Notes: generated by a model from the letters alone, not told the origin. A DNA stretch of 64,000 nucleotides from Kitasatospora sp. MAP5-34 (GCF_029894335.1 NZ_JARXZC010000036.1:1-64000); one strand, 5' to 3'. Positions 19,054 through 28,022 are shown, numbered from the stretch's first letter. Numbers and translations are program-made.

Positions 19054-21060
19054 GTGGCGAGGAAGACCGCGACGATGGACGTACGGCCCGCCGACTGCGG
19101 AGTGCTCGATCGGTTGCCGGAGGGGCCTGCGGTCTGGGTCGGCCGTACGCGTGAGCTGGCCGCGCTCGCGGCGGCTGCCGCCCGGCCGACGCGGGGGCGC
19201 TGCCCGGTCCTGGTGCTGGCGGGGCGTCCCGGGTCGGGGCGGACCTCGCTCGCCGTCCGTTATGCCCGGTCGGTGGCGGAGGAGTACCCGGACGGGGTGC
19301 TGTTCGCCCGGCTCTCCGCGCCCGACGGCGGCCGGGTGCCGCCCGGGCAGGTGGCCCGGGGGCTGCTGGAGCAGTTGGGGGTCGAGCCCGGGGACGCTCT
19401 GCTGCCGGACGGTGCGGAGCCCGTCTGTGCCGCTCTGCGCGCGGCACTGGTGGCGAAGCGGGTGCTGCTGCTGCTCGACGACGTCCGTGACGCGGGCCAG
19501 CTCTCGCCACTGCTGCCCGACGCGCCCGGCTGTCTGGTGCTCGCCACCACGGCCGGCCCGCTGACCGGCATCGAGGACATCGACCCCGTCATCCTCGGCG
19601 GGCTCGGCCTGACCACCTCCGCCGAGCTGCTCAGCGGCCTGGTCGGGGGCACCAGGATCAGCTGCGACCCGGTGGGGGCGGCAGACCTCGCCGAGGCGTG
19701 TGGGGCGGGCCCGGCCGCGCTGCGGCTGATGGCGGGCTGGCTGCGCGGCAACGCGAAGGCGGCCGTGACGGACGCCGCCCGTGAACTCGGCGCGGTGGCA
19801 CGGCCCGGCGGGCCCGCCGAACCGGTGGCGGCTGCGGGACCGAAGGGCGGTGCGCGGCGGCCCAAGGGGGCGCGTACCGAGCCCGAGCCGAAGAAGTCCA
19901 CGCCGGAGGCCGTATCTGAGGCCGAGAACGAGAACGCGCCCGAGTCCGGGCCCGTTCCGGTGCCCGACACCGATCCGCTGAGTGGTGCGTTCCTGCTGCT
20001 CTACCGTTCGCTGCCCGCCGCGCAGGCCCGGATGCTGCGGACGCTCACCCTCGCCCCCGCCCAGCTCGCCGACGCGCGGACGGCCTCCGCGCTGGTCGGC
20101 TGCCCCGCCCCCGAGGCCGCCGACCTGCTGCGGCAGCTCGCCGGGCGCGAGCTGCTGGACGAGGAGCCGCCCGCCGCCGACGGCACGCTCCGGTACCGGG
20201 TGCCCGGGCGGCTGTACGCCCGGCTGGTCCAGCTGCGGGAGAGCACCGACCGGCCGGCCGAGGTGCAGTTGGCCCGGGCGCGGCTGCTGGAGCGGCTGGT
20301 CCGGCTGGTCGACTCCGCCCGCGCGCTGCTCGACCCCGCGCACGGTCCGGTGACGGACCCGCTGCCCGGCGTGCTGCGGCTGCGCAGTGCCGCCCAGGCC
20401 AGGCAGTGGCTGCTCGACGAGCGTGAGCTGCTGCTGTGTGCGGTCGGGGACGCGATCGGCCCGGCGGATCTGGACGGTTCGGCCGGGCGCCTGGTCACCG
20501 CGCTGCTCCGGGCGTTGCCGCTCACCGGAGCCGCTGCGTCGACGGACCTCTACCGGCTGCACCACTTCGTCCTGAAGGTCGCCGAGCGCGGTGACACCCC
20601 CAGACGGGTGACAGCCGCGCTGCTCAATCTCGGTGATCTCCAGGCCGCGTCCGGCCGGTGGCCGCAGGCCGTGGAGCGCTACCGGGCGGCCCTGGCGAGT
20701 GCCCGGGACAGCTCGGACGAGCCCGCCTGCGCCCGGGCGCTGGAGGGCGTCGCCGAGTGCCACCGGGCGCTCGGCGACCCGGTTCGGGCCGCCGACTGGT
20801 ACGGCAGGGCGCTCGCGCTCCGGCAGGGCCTGGGCGACTCCCCGGCCGAGGCCCGGCTGCTGGCCCGCACCGCTGAGGCGCACGCGGCGCAGCGCCGGTT
20901 CGACGAGGCCGAGCGCGAGTACCGGGCCGCGCTGGCGCTGCTGCGGCGGCTCGACGACGAGCACGGCCGGGTGGCGGTCACCGCCGCCGTGGCCCGACTG
21001 CGGGAACAGGTCGGGGCGGAGCGGGTAGCGGGTGAGCGCGATCGGGTGACTTCGGAGTAA
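19054..21060 (+). CDS. NTPase-TPR protein related to AfsR/NB-ARC regulators
   Basis: A protein of about 668 residues. An N-terminal P-loop domain has VWVGRTRELAALAAAAA and LVLAGRPGSGRTSLAVRYAR (Walker A with Arg in place of the catalytic Lys). Walker B is RVLLLLDDVRD. Residues about 247-309 are a charged, Pro/Glu-rich insertion. A winged-helix-like segment follows, and TPR repeats fill about 520-650 (LGDLQAASGRWPQAVERYRA, ALAECHR-type units). This is the ATPase-TPR layout of AfsR-like STAND regulators without the SARP DNA-binding domain. GTG 19054 has GGGAG at 19041-19045. Its role beside ald and parA is unknown. Confidence 0.8.
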   Translation: MARKTATMDVRPADCGVLDRLPEGPAVWVGRTRELAALAAAAARPTRGRCPVLVLAGRPGSGRTSLAVRYARSVAEEYPDGVLFARLSAPDGGRVPPGQVARGLLEQLGVEPGDALLPDGAEPVCAALRAALVAKRVLLLLDDVRDAGQLSPLLPDAPGCLVLATTAGPLTGIEDIDPVILGGLGLTTSAELLSGLVGGTRISCDPVGAADLAEACGAGPAALRLMAGWLRGNAKAAVTDAARELGAVARPGGPAEPVAAAGPKGGARRPKGARTEPEPKKSTPEAVSEAENENAPESGPVPVPDTDPLSGAFLLLYRSLPAAQARMLRTLTLAPAQLADARTASALVGCPAPEAADLLRQLAGRELLDEEPPAADGTLRYRVPGRLYARLVQLRESTDRPAEVQLARARLLERLVRLVDSARALLDPAHGPVTDPLPGVLRLRSAAQARQWLLDERELLLCAVGDAIGPADLDGSAGRLVTALLRALPLTGAAASTDLYRLHHFVLKVAERGDTPRRVTAALLNLGDLQAASGRWPQAVERYRAALASARDSSDEPACARALEGVAECHRALGDPVRAADWYGRALALRQGLGDSPAEARLLARTAEAHAAQRRFDEAEREYRAALALLRRLDDEHGRVAVTAAVARLREQVGAERVAGERDRVTSE

Positions 21061-21158
21061 TGTCCGAGATGCCCGTTTACCAGGGGTTTAGAGGCTTAAG
21101 GCCAGCGCAAGCCTACGAACCTGCCAATGTGGCGAGCTGATTTATTCACTTTGGAAGG

Positions 21159-21187
21159 CTGACGGATCGGCTGGGCTTCATTACACT
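21159..21187 (+). promoter_or_regulatory. Candidate HrdB-type promoter of ald
   Basis: CTGACG (21159-21164) and TACACT (21182-21187) are separated by 17 bases, close to the TTGACN-N17-TANNNT consensus of housekeeping promoters. The site lies about 115 bases before the ald ATG and would give a leader of roughly 105 bases. Confidence 0.45.
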
Positions 21188-21301
21188 CGGACTTAGTCGC
21201 GCAGCGAACTGTGCCCCGGCGCCTCCGGGGTCTCCCCCACGTGCGCGCCGCCCGCCGGTCTTCCCCGGCCGGGACCCCAGGCAAAAGGGACGAGTTCAGT
21301 C

Positions 21302-22417
21302 ATGAAGGTCGGCATCCCCCGCGAGGTCAAGAACCACGAGTACCGCGTGGCCATCACGCCCGCCGGCGTGCATGAGCTGGTCCGCAACGGACACTCTGTC
21401 TTCATCGAGGACAACGCCGGTGTCGGCTCCTCGATCCCCAACGAGGAGTACGTGGCCGCCGGTGCCACCATCCTCCCCACCGCCGACGAGGTCTGGGCCA
21501 CCGCCGACCTGCTGCTGAAGGTCAAGGAGCCGATCGCGCAGGAGTACGGCCGCCTGCGCAAGGGCCAGACCCTCTTCACCTACCTGCACCTGGCGGCCGA
21601 CCGCGCCGGCACCGACGCGCTGCTCGCGTCCGGCACCACCGCGATCGCGTACGAGACCGTGCAGCTCGCCAACGGCGCCCTGCCGCTGCTCGCCCCGATG
21701 TCCGAGGTCGCGGGCCGGCTGGCCCCGCAGGTCGGCTCGTACCACCTGATGCGTCCGGCCGGCGGCCGTGGCACCCTCCCCGGCGGCGTGCCCGGCACCC
21801 ACCCGGCGAAGTGCGTCGTCATCGGCGGCGGCGTCTCCGGCTGGCACGCGGCCACCATCGCGATCGGCATGGGCTACGACGTGACCCTGCTGGACCGCGA
21901 CATCAACAAGCTCCGCGAGGCCGACCGGATCTTCGGCAACAAGATCAAGGCGATCGCCTCCAACGCCTACGAGCTCGAGAACGCGGTGCTCCAGGCCGAC
22001 CTGGTCATCGGCGCGGTGCTGATCCCGGGCGCCAAGGCCCCGAAGCTCGTCACCAACGAGCTGGTCTCCCGGATGAAGCCGGGCTCCGTGCTCGTCGACA
22101 TCGCGATCGACCAGGGCGGCTGCTTCGAGGACTCCCGTGCGACCACGCACGCCGAGCCGACCTTCATGGTCCACAACTCGGTCTTCTACTGCGTGGCGAA
22201 CATGCCGGGCGCCGTCCCGAACACCTCCACCTACGCGCTGACCAACGCGACGATGCCGTACATCGTCGAGCTGGCCAACCGTGGCTGGAAGGACGCGCTG
22301 CGCCGGGACGCCGCGCTGGCCAAGGGCCTGAACGTGCACGAGGGCCAGATCACCTACGGCGCCGTCGCCGAGGCCTTCGGCCTGGAGTCCGTCTCCCTTG
22401 ACAGCGTGCTCGCCTGA
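21302..22417 (+). CDS. ald: Alanine dehydrogenase
   Basis: A 371-residue enzyme interconverting L-alanine and pyruvate plus ammonia with NAD(H). The N-terminal domain has KVGIPREVKNHEYRVAITPA, LLKVKEPI and YLHLAADR, which hold the substrate Arg, Lys and His. The NAD-binding domain has VVIGGGVSGWHAATIAIGMG (about 174-193), then VLLDRDI-type acidic residues. GGCFEDSRATTHAEPTF and NMPGAVPNTSTYALTNATMP are characteristic. The length is exactly typical. It is monocistronic: its own promoter precedes it and a strong terminator follows. Confidence 0.96.
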   Translation: MKVGIPREVKNHEYRVAITPAGVHELVRNGHSVFIEDNAGVGSSIPNEEYVAAGATILPTADEVWATADLLLKVKEPIAQEYGRLRKGQTLFTYLHLAADRAGTDALLASGTTAIAYETVQLANGALPLLAPMSEVAGRLAPQVGSYHLMRPAGGRGTLPGGVPGTHPAKCVVIGGGVSGWHAATIAIGMGYDVTLLDRDINKLREADRIFGNKIKAIASNAYELENAVLQADLVIGAVLIPGAKAPKLVTNELVSRMKPGSVLVDIAIDQGGCFEDSRATTHAEPTFMVHNSVFYCVANMPGAVPNTSTYALTNATMPYIVELANRGWKDALRRDAALAKGLNVHEGQITYGAVAEAFGLESVSLDSVLA

Positions 22418-22448
22418 CGGCTGATCAGCCGGGACCACAGGTCTCGCC

Positions 22449-22479
22449 GCCCCCGGCCCGCTCCTCGCGGGCCGGGGGC
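22449..22479 (+). terminator. ald terminator hairpin
   Basis: GCCCCCGGCCCGC (22449-22461) and its exact complement (22467-22479) form a 13-bp stem with loop TCCTC, 31 bases after the ald stop. There is no U-tract, as is common in Streptomyces. Confidence 0.8.
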
Positions 22480-22490
22480 TTCGGCATGGC

Positions 22491-22575
22491 CGCAGGCGGG
22501 TGGGTCACTCGTCCGCAGGCGGGTGGTGACTCGCCCGTGGACGGGTGGGTGACCCATCCTCGGGTGGGCGGGTGG
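22491..22575. repeat. Imperfect tandem repeat, about 23-base unit
   Basis: CGCAGGCGGGTGG appears at 22491 and 22514, each followed by a GTGACTC or GTCACTC variant. Two further decayed units follow (GACGGGTGGGTGACCC, GGGTGGGCGGGTGG). It lies between the ald terminator and the parA promoter region. Confidence 0.5.
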
Positions 22576-22863
22576 CCTGCTGGTGGCGTCGAGATGTCAA
22601 TTAATGTGCATCACGTCACCCGCCCGGTACGGTGACCGTCCCCGATGGCGGGTTTCGGGGGCTCGGTCGCGGTAGAAACGTTAGGGTCAATGGGGTGCCC
22701 ATCCCTTGACAGTGACCGGGCTGATAGCCGACACATCCTGCCGACTACCGTGGATTGTGTTGCTGCGGAAGGCAAGGACGGCCTAGAGTCGCAAACCGTC
22801 GGCATGCTGCCACGCTGACGAATCGACATAGAGTCCTGGATGCCCAAGGAGGTAAGACGACTT
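22576..22863 (+). promoter_or_regulatory. Upstream region of the parA-scp operon
   Basis: A gene-free stretch that must carry the operon promoter. A perfect TTGACA is at 22706-22711, but no good -10 lies at 16-18 bases, so it is only a partial match. AAGGAGGT at 22846-22853 is an unusually strong ribosome site and fixes the GTG start at 22864. Confidence 0.4.
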
Positions 22864-24030
22864 GTGAATGAGTCGACATTTGCTCCCGGGGGTGGTCAGC
22901 CAGGACTGGCGGAGCACGCCGCCGGAAAGCCGAACGAGGAGCACGCGGCCCGTCAGGCCACGGTGGGCTCGGTAGAGGTCGGCTCGGTCGCGGTCCGTAC
23001 CTTCGAGGCTCGCCAGAACGCCGCCCCCAGCACGACCGCCACCGCCTACGACGCGGACCTGCCGTCACACGGTCTGGCCTACGGCGACTTCGCGTACGGC
23101 TCGATCGACGACCCGGACGCCGAGTACGAACCAGATCCGGAGTATGCCGCGACCCTGGCCCCTGACGCAGCCCGTCAGCGACGTGAGCGCGTCGGCCCGA
23201 CCGGCCGCGCGCTGCCCTACTTCCCGATCCCCGCGCCGCTGGCCGAACACGGTCCCGCGCAGATCATCGCGATGTGCAACCAGAAGGGCGGCGTCGGCAA
23301 GACCACGTCGACCATCAACCTGGGCGCCGCGCTCGCCGAGTACGGCCGTCGGGTACTGCTCGTCGACTTCGACCCGCAGGGCGCGCTCTCGGTCGGCCTC
23401 GGGGTCAACCCGATGGAGCTGGACGTCACCGTCTACAACCTGCTCATGGAGCGGGGCCTGACGGCCGATGAGGTGCTGCTGAAGACGGCCGTGCCGGGGA
23501 TGGACCTGCTGCCCTCCAACATCGACCTGTCGGCCGCCGAGGTGCAGCTCGTCAGCGAGGTGGCCCGGGAGTCGGCGCTGGCCCGGGCGTTGAAGCCGCT
23601 GCTGCCGGACTACGACTTCGTCATCATCGACTGCCAGCCCTCGCTGGGCCTGCTGACGGTCAATGCCCTGACGGCGGCTCACAGCGTCATCGTCCCGCTG
23701 GAGTGCGAGTTCTTCGCGCTGCGCGGGGTCGCGCTGCTCACCGAGACCATCGAGAAGGTCTGCGAGCGGCTCAACCCCGACCTGCGGCTCGACGGCATCC
23801 TGGCGACCATGTACGACTCGCGCACGGTGCACAGTCGCGAGGTGCTGGCCCGGGTGGTCGAGGCCTTCGGTGAGCACGTCTTCCACACCGTCATCGGACG
23901 GACCGTCCGCTTCCCGGAGACCACCGTCGCCGGCGAGCCGATCACCACGTACGCGACCAACTCGGTCGGTGCCGCCGCCTACCGTCAGCTCGCCAGGGAG
24001 GTGCTCGACCGGTGCCGCCCCGCCGAGTGA
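22864..24030 (+). CDS. ParA family ATPase with long N-terminal extension
   Basis: A 388-residue deviant-Walker ATPase. The first 130 or so residues are a low-complexity, acidic extension. The ATPase core starts with IIAMCNQKGGVGKTTSTINL (deviant Walker A at about 141-148), followed by LLVDFDPQGALSVGLG, LLPSNIDLSAAEVQL, FVIIDCQPSLGLLTVNAL and a C-terminal TVAGEPITTYATNSVGAAAY. It is not the parAB pair that sits near the replication origin. It overlaps a gene for a ribbon-helix-helix-like protein and is followed by scpA and scpB. DNA segregation or septum placement is inferred from family. Confidence 0.9.
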   Translation: MNESTFAPGGGQPGLAEHAAGKPNEEHAARQATVGSVEVGSVAVRTFEARQNAAPSTTATAYDADLPSHGLAYGDFAYGSIDDPDAEYEPDPEYAATLAPDAARQRRERVGPTGRALPYFPIPAPLAEHGPAQIIAMCNQKGGVGKTTSTINLGAALAEYGRRVLLVDFDPQGALSVGLGVNPMELDVTVYNLLMERGLTADEVLLKTAVPGMDLLPSNIDLSAAEVQLVSEVARESALARALKPLLPDYDFVIIDCQPSLGLLTVNALTAAHSVIVPLECEFFALRGVALLTETIEKVCERLNPDLRLDGILATMYDSRTVHSREVLARVVEAFGEHVFHTVIGRTVRFPETTVAGEPITTYATNSVGAAAYRQLAREVLDRCRPAE

Positions 24031-24548
24031 GTCTCCCGGGGGCCGACGAGCTGTTCCGGACCACTGGCGGGATGGCGCTGTCGCCGTCCCTCGCGCGTTC
24101 GGCCGAGGCGCCCAGACCGGAGACCGCCCGGGGGCCCGAGCAGGCCCGTCCGGTGGACCCGGCCCGGGCGGCCGAGCCCGGCAGCGGCACGGACCGGGCC
24201 CAGCCCGAGGCCCCCGTAGCCCCGGGCGCCCACGGGGTGCCGGCCGCCCGCGCCGAGCACGGCGGGGCCGACGAGCAGCAGGGCGAGGCGGCGGCCCGGC
24301 GGCCCCGCGCCCGGGGCCGGGCGCCCCGCCGCCCCAGCGGGCGCGAGCGGCACGACGAGAAGATCACCGTCTACGTCTCCGCCGAGGAACTGATGGACCT
24401 GGAGCACGCCCGCCTGGTCCTGCGCGGCGAGCACGGGCTCGCCGTGGACCGGGGCCGGATCGTCCGGGAGGCGATCGCCGTCGTGCTGGCGGACCTGGAG
24501 CAGCGCGGCGAGGCCAGCATCCTGGTACGGCGGCTGCGGGGGCGCTGA
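24012..24548 (+). CDS. Ribbon-helix-helix-like protein, probable ParA partner
   Basis: A 178-residue protein. Residues 1 to about 115 are disordered, rich in Pro, Ala, Arg and Glu. The C-terminal 60 residues read KITVYVSAEELMDLEHARLV, LRGEHGLAVDRGRIVREAIA and VVLADLEQRGEASILVRRL, which is a beta-strand followed by two helices, as in RHH DNA-binding domains. Its GTG start overlaps the parA stop by 19 bases, so the two are translationally coupled. Plasmid type Ib systems pair a ParA with an RHH centromere-binding protein, so a similar role is likely here. I do not recognise a named family. Confidence 0.75.
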   Translation: MPPRRVSLPGADELFRTTGGMALSPSLARSAEAPRPETARGPEQARPVDPARAAEPGSGTDRAQPEAPVAPGAHGVPAARAEHGGADEQQGEAAARRPRARGRAPRRPSGRERHDEKITVYVSAEELMDLEHARLVLRGEHGLAVDRGRIVREAIAVVLADLEQRGEASILVRRLRGR

Positions 24549-24614
24549 GGCGCTCCGCCAGACTAGGTAGGCAGCCGGGCAACCGAAAGCGCGCGAGGGT
24601 GCGGGCCTGTTGTC

Positions 24615-24646
24615 TTCCGGTTTCGCGCAGTTCCCCGCGCCCCTGG
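24615..24646. repeat. Dispersed intergenic repeat, copy 6
   Basis: TTCCGGTTTCGCGCAGTTCC then CCGCGCCCCTGG, identical in this stretch to copy 5. Here it lies inside an apparently co-directional operon, between the RHH gene and scpA. Confidence 0.6.
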
Positions 24647-24732
24647 CTGCGGCTGGCGCTGGTGGGCCTGGTTCTGGCGTGTCGCGGGTCGGGGGCGCGT
24701 CGTGCACGTCCGGTGCGCGAAGATGGACCGTC

Positions 24733-25623
24733 ATGCCGAGCACTCGGGAATCCCCAGCGACCGCCACCGCAGCCGAGCGCGGTGCCTTCCAGGTGCGGCT
24801 GGACAACTTCGAGGGCCCGTTCGACCTGCTGCTCGGCCTGATCGCCAAGCACAAGCTGGACGTCACCGAGGTCGCGCTCGCCAGGGTCACCGACGAGTTC
24901 ATCGCCCACATCCGGGCGATGGGCCCGGACTGGGACCTCGACGCCGCCACCGAGTTCCTGGTGGTCGCCGCCACCCTGCTCGACCTCAAGGCGGCCCGGC
25001 TGCTGCCCGCCGCCGAGGTCGAGGACGAGGCGGACCTCGCGCTGCTGGAGGCCCGGGACCTGCTCTTCGCCCGCCTGCTGCAGTACCGGGCGTACAAGCG
25101 GGCGGCGGCCGTACTGGCCGACCGCTGGGCCGCCGAGCTGCTGCGCAGCCCCCGGACGGTCGGCCTGGAGCCGCACCACGCCGCGCTGCTGCCCGAGGTC
25201 GTGCTCGGCATCGGGCCCGAGGGGCTGGCCCGGCTCGCGGCCCGGGCGATGACCCCCAGGCCGAAGCCGCTGGTCTACGTCGACCACATCCACGCCCCGG
25301 CGGTGAGCGTGCGCGAGCAGGCGGGCCTGGTGGCCGAGCTGCTCACCGCACTCGGTGAGGCCAGCTTCGCCCGGCTGGTCGCCGACACCGACGACCAGTT
25401 GGTGGTGGTCGCCCGCTTCCTGGCCCTGCTGGAGCTGTACCGGGAGCGGGCGCTCGCCTTCGAGCAGCCGGAGGCGCTCGGCGAACTGCTGGTGCGCTGG
25501 ATCGCCGAGGAGGACCGCGCGATCGAGGTGACGGACGAGTTCGACCGGCCGGTGGCGCCGGTGGCGCCGCAGGCATCGGTGCCATCGGTGGCATCGGCGT
25601 CGGGGGAGCGTGAGCCGGCGTGA
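24733..25623 (+). CDS. scpA: Segregation and condensation protein A
   Basis: A 296-residue kleisin subunit of the SMC-ScpAB condensin. The N-terminal block FQVRLDNFEGPFDLLLGLIA then KHKLDVTEVALARVTDEFI is diagnostic. It is followed by TEFLVVAATLLDLKAARLLP, and the C-terminal winged helix has FLALLELYRERALAFEQPEA. The ATG at 24733 is chosen because homology begins just after it; the frame is open upstream through the repeat. The stop overlaps scpB by four bases. Confidence 0.94.
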   Translation: MPSTRESPATATAAERGAFQVRLDNFEGPFDLLLGLIAKHKLDVTEVALARVTDEFIAHIRAMGPDWDLDAATEFLVVAATLLDLKAARLLPAAEVEDEADLALLEARDLLFARLLQYRAYKRAAAVLADRWAAELLRSPRTVGLEPHHAALLPEVVLGIGPEGLARLAARAMTPRPKPLVYVDHIHAPAVSVREQAGLVAELLTALGEASFARLVADTDDQLVVVARFLALLELYRERALAFEQPEALGELLVRWIAEEDRAIEVTDEFDRPVAPVAPQASVPSVASASGEREPA

Positions 25624-26375
25624 GCGAGCAGCAGAGGGCGCCCAGGCGCGCGCTGGGAGTCCCCGGGCACCCCAAGGCCAGCGAGTGGCTGGAGCCCGCG
25701 TACGAGCCCCTGGAGGCCCCGGACGGGCCGGTGGAGGCGGACCCCGAGCCCGGCGTGCCGCTGCGGGCGGCGTTGGAGGCGATCCTGCTGGTCGTCGACG
25801 GGCCTGCGGGCGAGGCGCACCTCGCCGCCGTCCTGGAGCGGCCGCGCGCCGAGGTCGCCGAGGCGCTGCGCGGACTGGCCGCCGAGTACACCGCCCAGGG
25901 CCGGGGCTTCGACCTGCGGCTGGTCGCCGGGGGCTGGCGCTTCTACACCCGGGCCGAGTGCGCGGAGGCCGTGGACCGCTTCGTCCTGGACGGCCGGCAG
26001 GCCCGTCTCACCCAGGCCGCACTGGAGACCCTGGCGGTCGTCGCGTACCGGCAGCCGGTGTCGCGCAGCAGGGTCTCAGCAGTACGTGGTGTGAACTGTG
26101 ACGGCGTGATGCGTACCCTGGTACAGCGAGGGCTGGTGGAAGAGACCGGCTCCGAGCCCGAAACAGGTGCGATCCTGTATCGGACGACAAACTACTTCCT
26201 GGAACGGATGGGGCTGCGCGGCCTGGAGGAACTCCCAGAGCTGGCGCCCTTCCTGCCTGAGGTCGACGACGTGGAAGCGGAGTCCCTCGAGGGCACGATG
26301 ATCGCGGATGCGGTCGCCGCCGCACGTGCGGCGGACGGCGGCGATGAGACCGGTCGGGTTCTGCCTGATCGGTAA
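25620..26375 (+). CDS. scpB: Segregation and condensation protein B
   Basis: A 251-residue ScpB with two winged helices: LRAALEAILLVVDGPAGEAH and VAEALRGLAAEYTAQGRGFD in the first, LTQAALETLAVVAYRQPVSR, SAVRGVNCDGVMRTLVQRGL and YRTTNYFLERMGL in the second. It bridges the SMC heads through ScpA. The GTG at 25620 overlaps the scpA stop (GTGA). A Pro-rich N-terminus of about 45 residues and an acidic C-terminal tail flank the core. It leads directly into the pseudouridine synthase gene. Confidence 0.94.
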   Translation: MSEQQRAPRRALGVPGHPKASEWLEPAYEPLEAPDGPVEADPEPGVPLRAALEAILLVVDGPAGEAHLAAVLERPRAEVAEALRGLAAEYTAQGRGFDLRLVAGGWRFYTRAECAEAVDRFVLDGRQARLTQAALETLAVVAYRQPVSRSRVSAVRGVNCDGVMRTLVQRGLVEETGSEPETGAILYRTTNYFLERMGLRGLEELPELAPFLPEVDDVEAESLEGTMIADAVAAARAADGGDETGRVLPDR

Positions 26376-26441
26376 GGGAGCGGTGAGGTCGGCCGGCACG
26401 ACTTGCACTCCCCAGACGGAAACGACGTACGGACTTCTTTG

Positions 26442-27968
26442 ATGCGTAGCAGTGGTAGCGGTAGGAACAGCAGTGGTGGCGGCGGCAGCCAGGGCCGTGG
26501 CGGACAGGGCGGGGGCCGCAGCGGCGGTGGCTCGTACGGCGGCGGCAGCGGCGGCTCGCGCGGCGGGTCGTCGGGCGGTGGCTCGTACGGCGGCGGCTCG
26601 CGTGGTGGCTCCTCCGGCGGTGGGTCGTACGGTGGCGGCAGTGGCGGTGGCTCCTACGGTGGCGGTTCCCGTGGCGGGTCGTCGAGCGGTGGCTCGTACA
26701 GCGGCGGCAGTGGCGGTGGCTCCTACGGTGGCGGTTCCCGTGGGGGCTCCTCCGGCGGTGGCTCGTACGGCGGCGGCAGTGGCGGCTCGCGTGGTGGTTC
26801 CTCCGGCGGTGGGTCGTACGGCGGCGGCTCGCGTGGCGGGTCGTCGAGCGGTGGCTCGTACGGCGGCGGTTCCCGTGGTGGCTCCTCCGGCGGCGGCTCC
26901 TACGGTGGCGGTTCGCGTGGCGGGTCGTCCAGCGGTGGCTCGTACGGCGGCGGTGCTCGCCGTGACGACCGCAGGGACGAGCACAAGCAGTACCCGGACC
27001 GTCCGCTGAGGCCCGAGGAGCGGAAGTACGACCGTCCGGAGTTCGGCTCCGGCGGCCACTACGGCGCGCGCAAGGCGCTCCCGCAGGCCAAGGGGCCGGC
27101 GCGTCCGCGTCAGCCCGGCCAGGGTGCCCCGGGCGACCCGCGTCGTCAGCCGCAGCGTTCGCGTGAGCTGCAGGGGAAGATCGAGGACGCCGTGCTGGCG
27201 CGCCACGACAAGCCGGCCGTGGTGCTGCCGAAGACCTTCGGCGAGCCCGAGGGCGAGCGCCTGCAGAAGGTGCTGGCGCGGGCCGGTATGGGCAGCCGTC
27301 GGGCCTGTGAGGAGCTGGTCTCGCAGGGTCGTGTCATGGTCAACGGCAAGCTGGTGACCGAGCAGGGCAAGCGGGTCGACGCGCAGAACGACGAGATCAA
27401 GGTGGACGGTCTGACCGTCGCCACCCAGTCGTACCTGTTCTTCGCGCTCAACAAGCCGGCCGGCGTGGTCTCCACGATGGAGGACCCGGACGGCCGTCAG
27501 TGCCTGGGCGACTACGTGACCAACCGGGAGACCCGGCTGTTCCACGTGGGCCGGCTGGACACCGAGACCGAGGGCATCATCCTGCTCACCAACCACGGCG
27601 AGCTGGCCCACCGTCTCACCCACCCCAAGTACGGTGTGACCAAGACGTACATGGCCGCCATCCAGGGCCCGATCCCGCGTGACCTGGGCAAGATCCTGGC
27701 GCAGGGCATCGAGCTGGAGGACGGCTTCGCCCGTGCCGACAGCTTCAAGGTGCTCTCGAACGTCGGCAAGAACTACCTGGTCGAGGTGACCCTGCACGAG
27801 GGTCGCAAGCACATCGTCCGGCGGATGCTCGCCGAGGCGGGCTACCCGGTCGAGAAGCTGGTCCGTACCCACTTCGGTCCGATCGCCCTGGGCGACCAGA
27901 AGTCGGGCTGGCTGCGCCGCCTGACCAACCCCGAGGTCGGTCAGCTGATGCACGAGGTCGGTCTGTAA
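26442..27968 (+). CDS. Pseudouridine synthase (RsuA/RluB family) with Gly/Ser repeat tail
   Basis: A protein of about 508 residues. Residues about 8-175 are repeats of SGGGSYGGGS and RGGSSGG, probably disordered. A charged linker follows. The S4 domain is at about 270-325 (RLQKVLARAGMGSRRACEEL, GRVMVNGKLV). The catalytic domain has FALNKPAGVVSTMEDPDGRQ and GRLDTETEGIILLTNHGELA, where the Asp (about residue 372) is the nucleophile, then HEGRKHIVRRMLAEAGYPV. These enzymes isomerise uridine in rRNA. The ATG at 26442 is used; a TTG at 26403 is possible. A terminator follows. Confidence 0.9.
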   Translation: MRSSGSGRNSSGGGGSQGRGGQGGGRSGGGSYGGGSGGSRGGSSGGGSYGGGSRGGSSGGGSYGGGSGGGSYGGGSRGGSSSGGSYSGGSGGGSYGGGSRGGSSGGGSYGGGSGGSRGGSSGGGSYGGGSRGGSSSGGSYGGGSRGGSSGGGSYGGGSRGGSSSGGSYGGGARRDDRRDEHKQYPDRPLRPEERKYDRPEFGSGGHYGARKALPQAKGPARPRQPGQGAPGDPRRQPQRSRELQGKIEDAVLARHDKPAVVLPKTFGEPEGERLQKVLARAGMGSRRACEELVSQGRVMVNGKLVTEQGKRVDAQNDEIKVDGLTVATQSYLFFALNKPAGVVSTMEDPDGRQCLGDYVTNRETRLFHVGRLDTETEGIILLTNHGELAHRLTHPKYGVTKTYMAAIQGPIPRDLGKILAQGIELEDGFARADSFKVLSNVGKNYLVEVTLHEGRKHIVRRMLAEAGYPVEKLVRTHFGPIALGDQKSGWLRRLTNPEVGQLMHEVGL

Positions 27969-27994
27969 GCCGGTCTGTAAGCACTGAGGAGGAG

Positions 27995-28022
27995 GCCCTC
28001 CCCGCCGTTCGGCGGGGAGGGC
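27995..28022 (+). terminator. Terminator of the parA-scp-rsuA operon
   Basis: GCCCTCCCCGCC (27995-28006), loop GTTC, and GGCGGGGAGGGC (28011-28022) form a perfect 12-bp stem. The arms extend by GGAG/CTCC across a one-base bulge. Confidence 0.85.

Noticed and set aside
22706..22734. Complete housekeeping promoter before parA
   Set aside because: TTGACA is perfect, but no -10 element sits at the right distance; only the region is annotated.
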